Part shown: piece by piece, positions 63,901 to 64,000 of the stretch
Position numbering within the stretch: the first letter of the stretch is position 1
Layout of the letters: each line of letters starts with the position of its first letter
NCBI GenBank assembly: GCA_027574665.1
Contig: CM050659.1
Location: forward strand, 20,685,001 to 20,749,000
Direction of reading: 5' to 3'
Length of the DNA stretch: 64,000 bases
Source of the DNA: Rhynochetos jubatus
Lineage: Eukaryota; Chordata; Aves; Eurypygiformes; Rhynochetidae
Made by a program: the position numbers and the translations under genes
Notes under the pieces: model-generated
What the model was told of the DNA's origin: nothing
Database searches by the model: none
Seen by the model: only the letters and a program-made list of their open reading frames with translations

Positions 63901-64000
63901 AGTCTATCTGGTACTGAGAGAGACTGGACATTTGCATGTTGCAGATATGCTCTCTTGGCCATAAAACCCATCAAAACAGCTGTATTGGTCTACGATTTGT
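60931..64000. other. AT-rich DNA, no gene seen
   Basis: No exon-like structure on either strand. There is a 13-A run at 61683-61695. The section 63130-63490 retains several CpGs in otherwise AT-rich sequence and is a candidate conserved non-coding element only. Confidence 0.5.
63711..63763. repeat. A-rich tract ending in 11 C
   Basis: A run of 15 A, a short CA-rich spacer, another 9 A, then GG and 11 consecutive C. An unusual combination, and likely difficult to sequence or assemble, so the exact lengths may be unreliable. Confidence 0.92.

Noticed and set aside
1..64000. tRNA, rRNA, snRNA genes or mitochondrial insertions
   Set aside because: No stretch with the expected conserved boxes was recognised by eye. 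A tRNAscan/Infernal run would be needed to exclude them firmly.

Overview
The window reads as a stretch of bird nuclear DNA. The main evidence is four truncated CR1 (chicken repeat 1) LINE copies. They include a typical avian 3' end, a run into attctata-type octamers (2841-2861), and a CR1-Y-like 3' end (7305-7540). Two LTR-like segments (44865-45424 and 48.0-48.4 kb) match avian endogenous-retrovirus LTR families I recognise. The rest is AT-rich with many poly-A/poly-T tracts and short microsatellites, as expected of a gene-poor intergenic or large-intron region on a macrochromosome. Nothing prokaryotic is present: no operons, CRISPR arrays or phage. The species cannot be fixed; the LTR at 44.9 kb is a type I associate with many non-galliform birds, which is only a weak hint.

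Layout. 1-22.4 kb is largely empty of genes, with CR1 copies at 2.2-2.9 kb and 7.3-7.5 kb (both + strand). A third CR1 piece lies at 22.46-22.77 kb (- strand) and has unusually lost its 3' end. 22.8-44.8 kb is again gene-free apart from a CR1 fragment at 38.7-39.1 kb (- strand), simple repeats and AT-rich blocks that could be conserved non-coding elements. 44.9-48.4 kb is the busiest repeat area: one LTR on the - strand, one on the + strand, and just before the second a small CpG-rich patch (47.66-47.82 kb). 48.4-64 kb is mostly plain AT-rich sequence, but it holds the two best candidates for real coding sequence.

These are (a) 54183-54380 (+), a 65-residue open frame with one clear transmembrane segment, a basic flank and coding-like codon use, and (b) 60077-60507 (+), a 143-codon open stretch that begins at a good splice acceptor and is followed about 400 bases later by an AATAAA signal. 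The second looks like the last exon of a gene whose other exons lie upstream or outside the window. I recognise neither protein. No complete multi-exon gene, RNA gene or known pathway can be supported, so there is no gene network to describe. I did not find a clear previously undescribed system; the two candidate exons and the CpG-rich patch deserve checking first.
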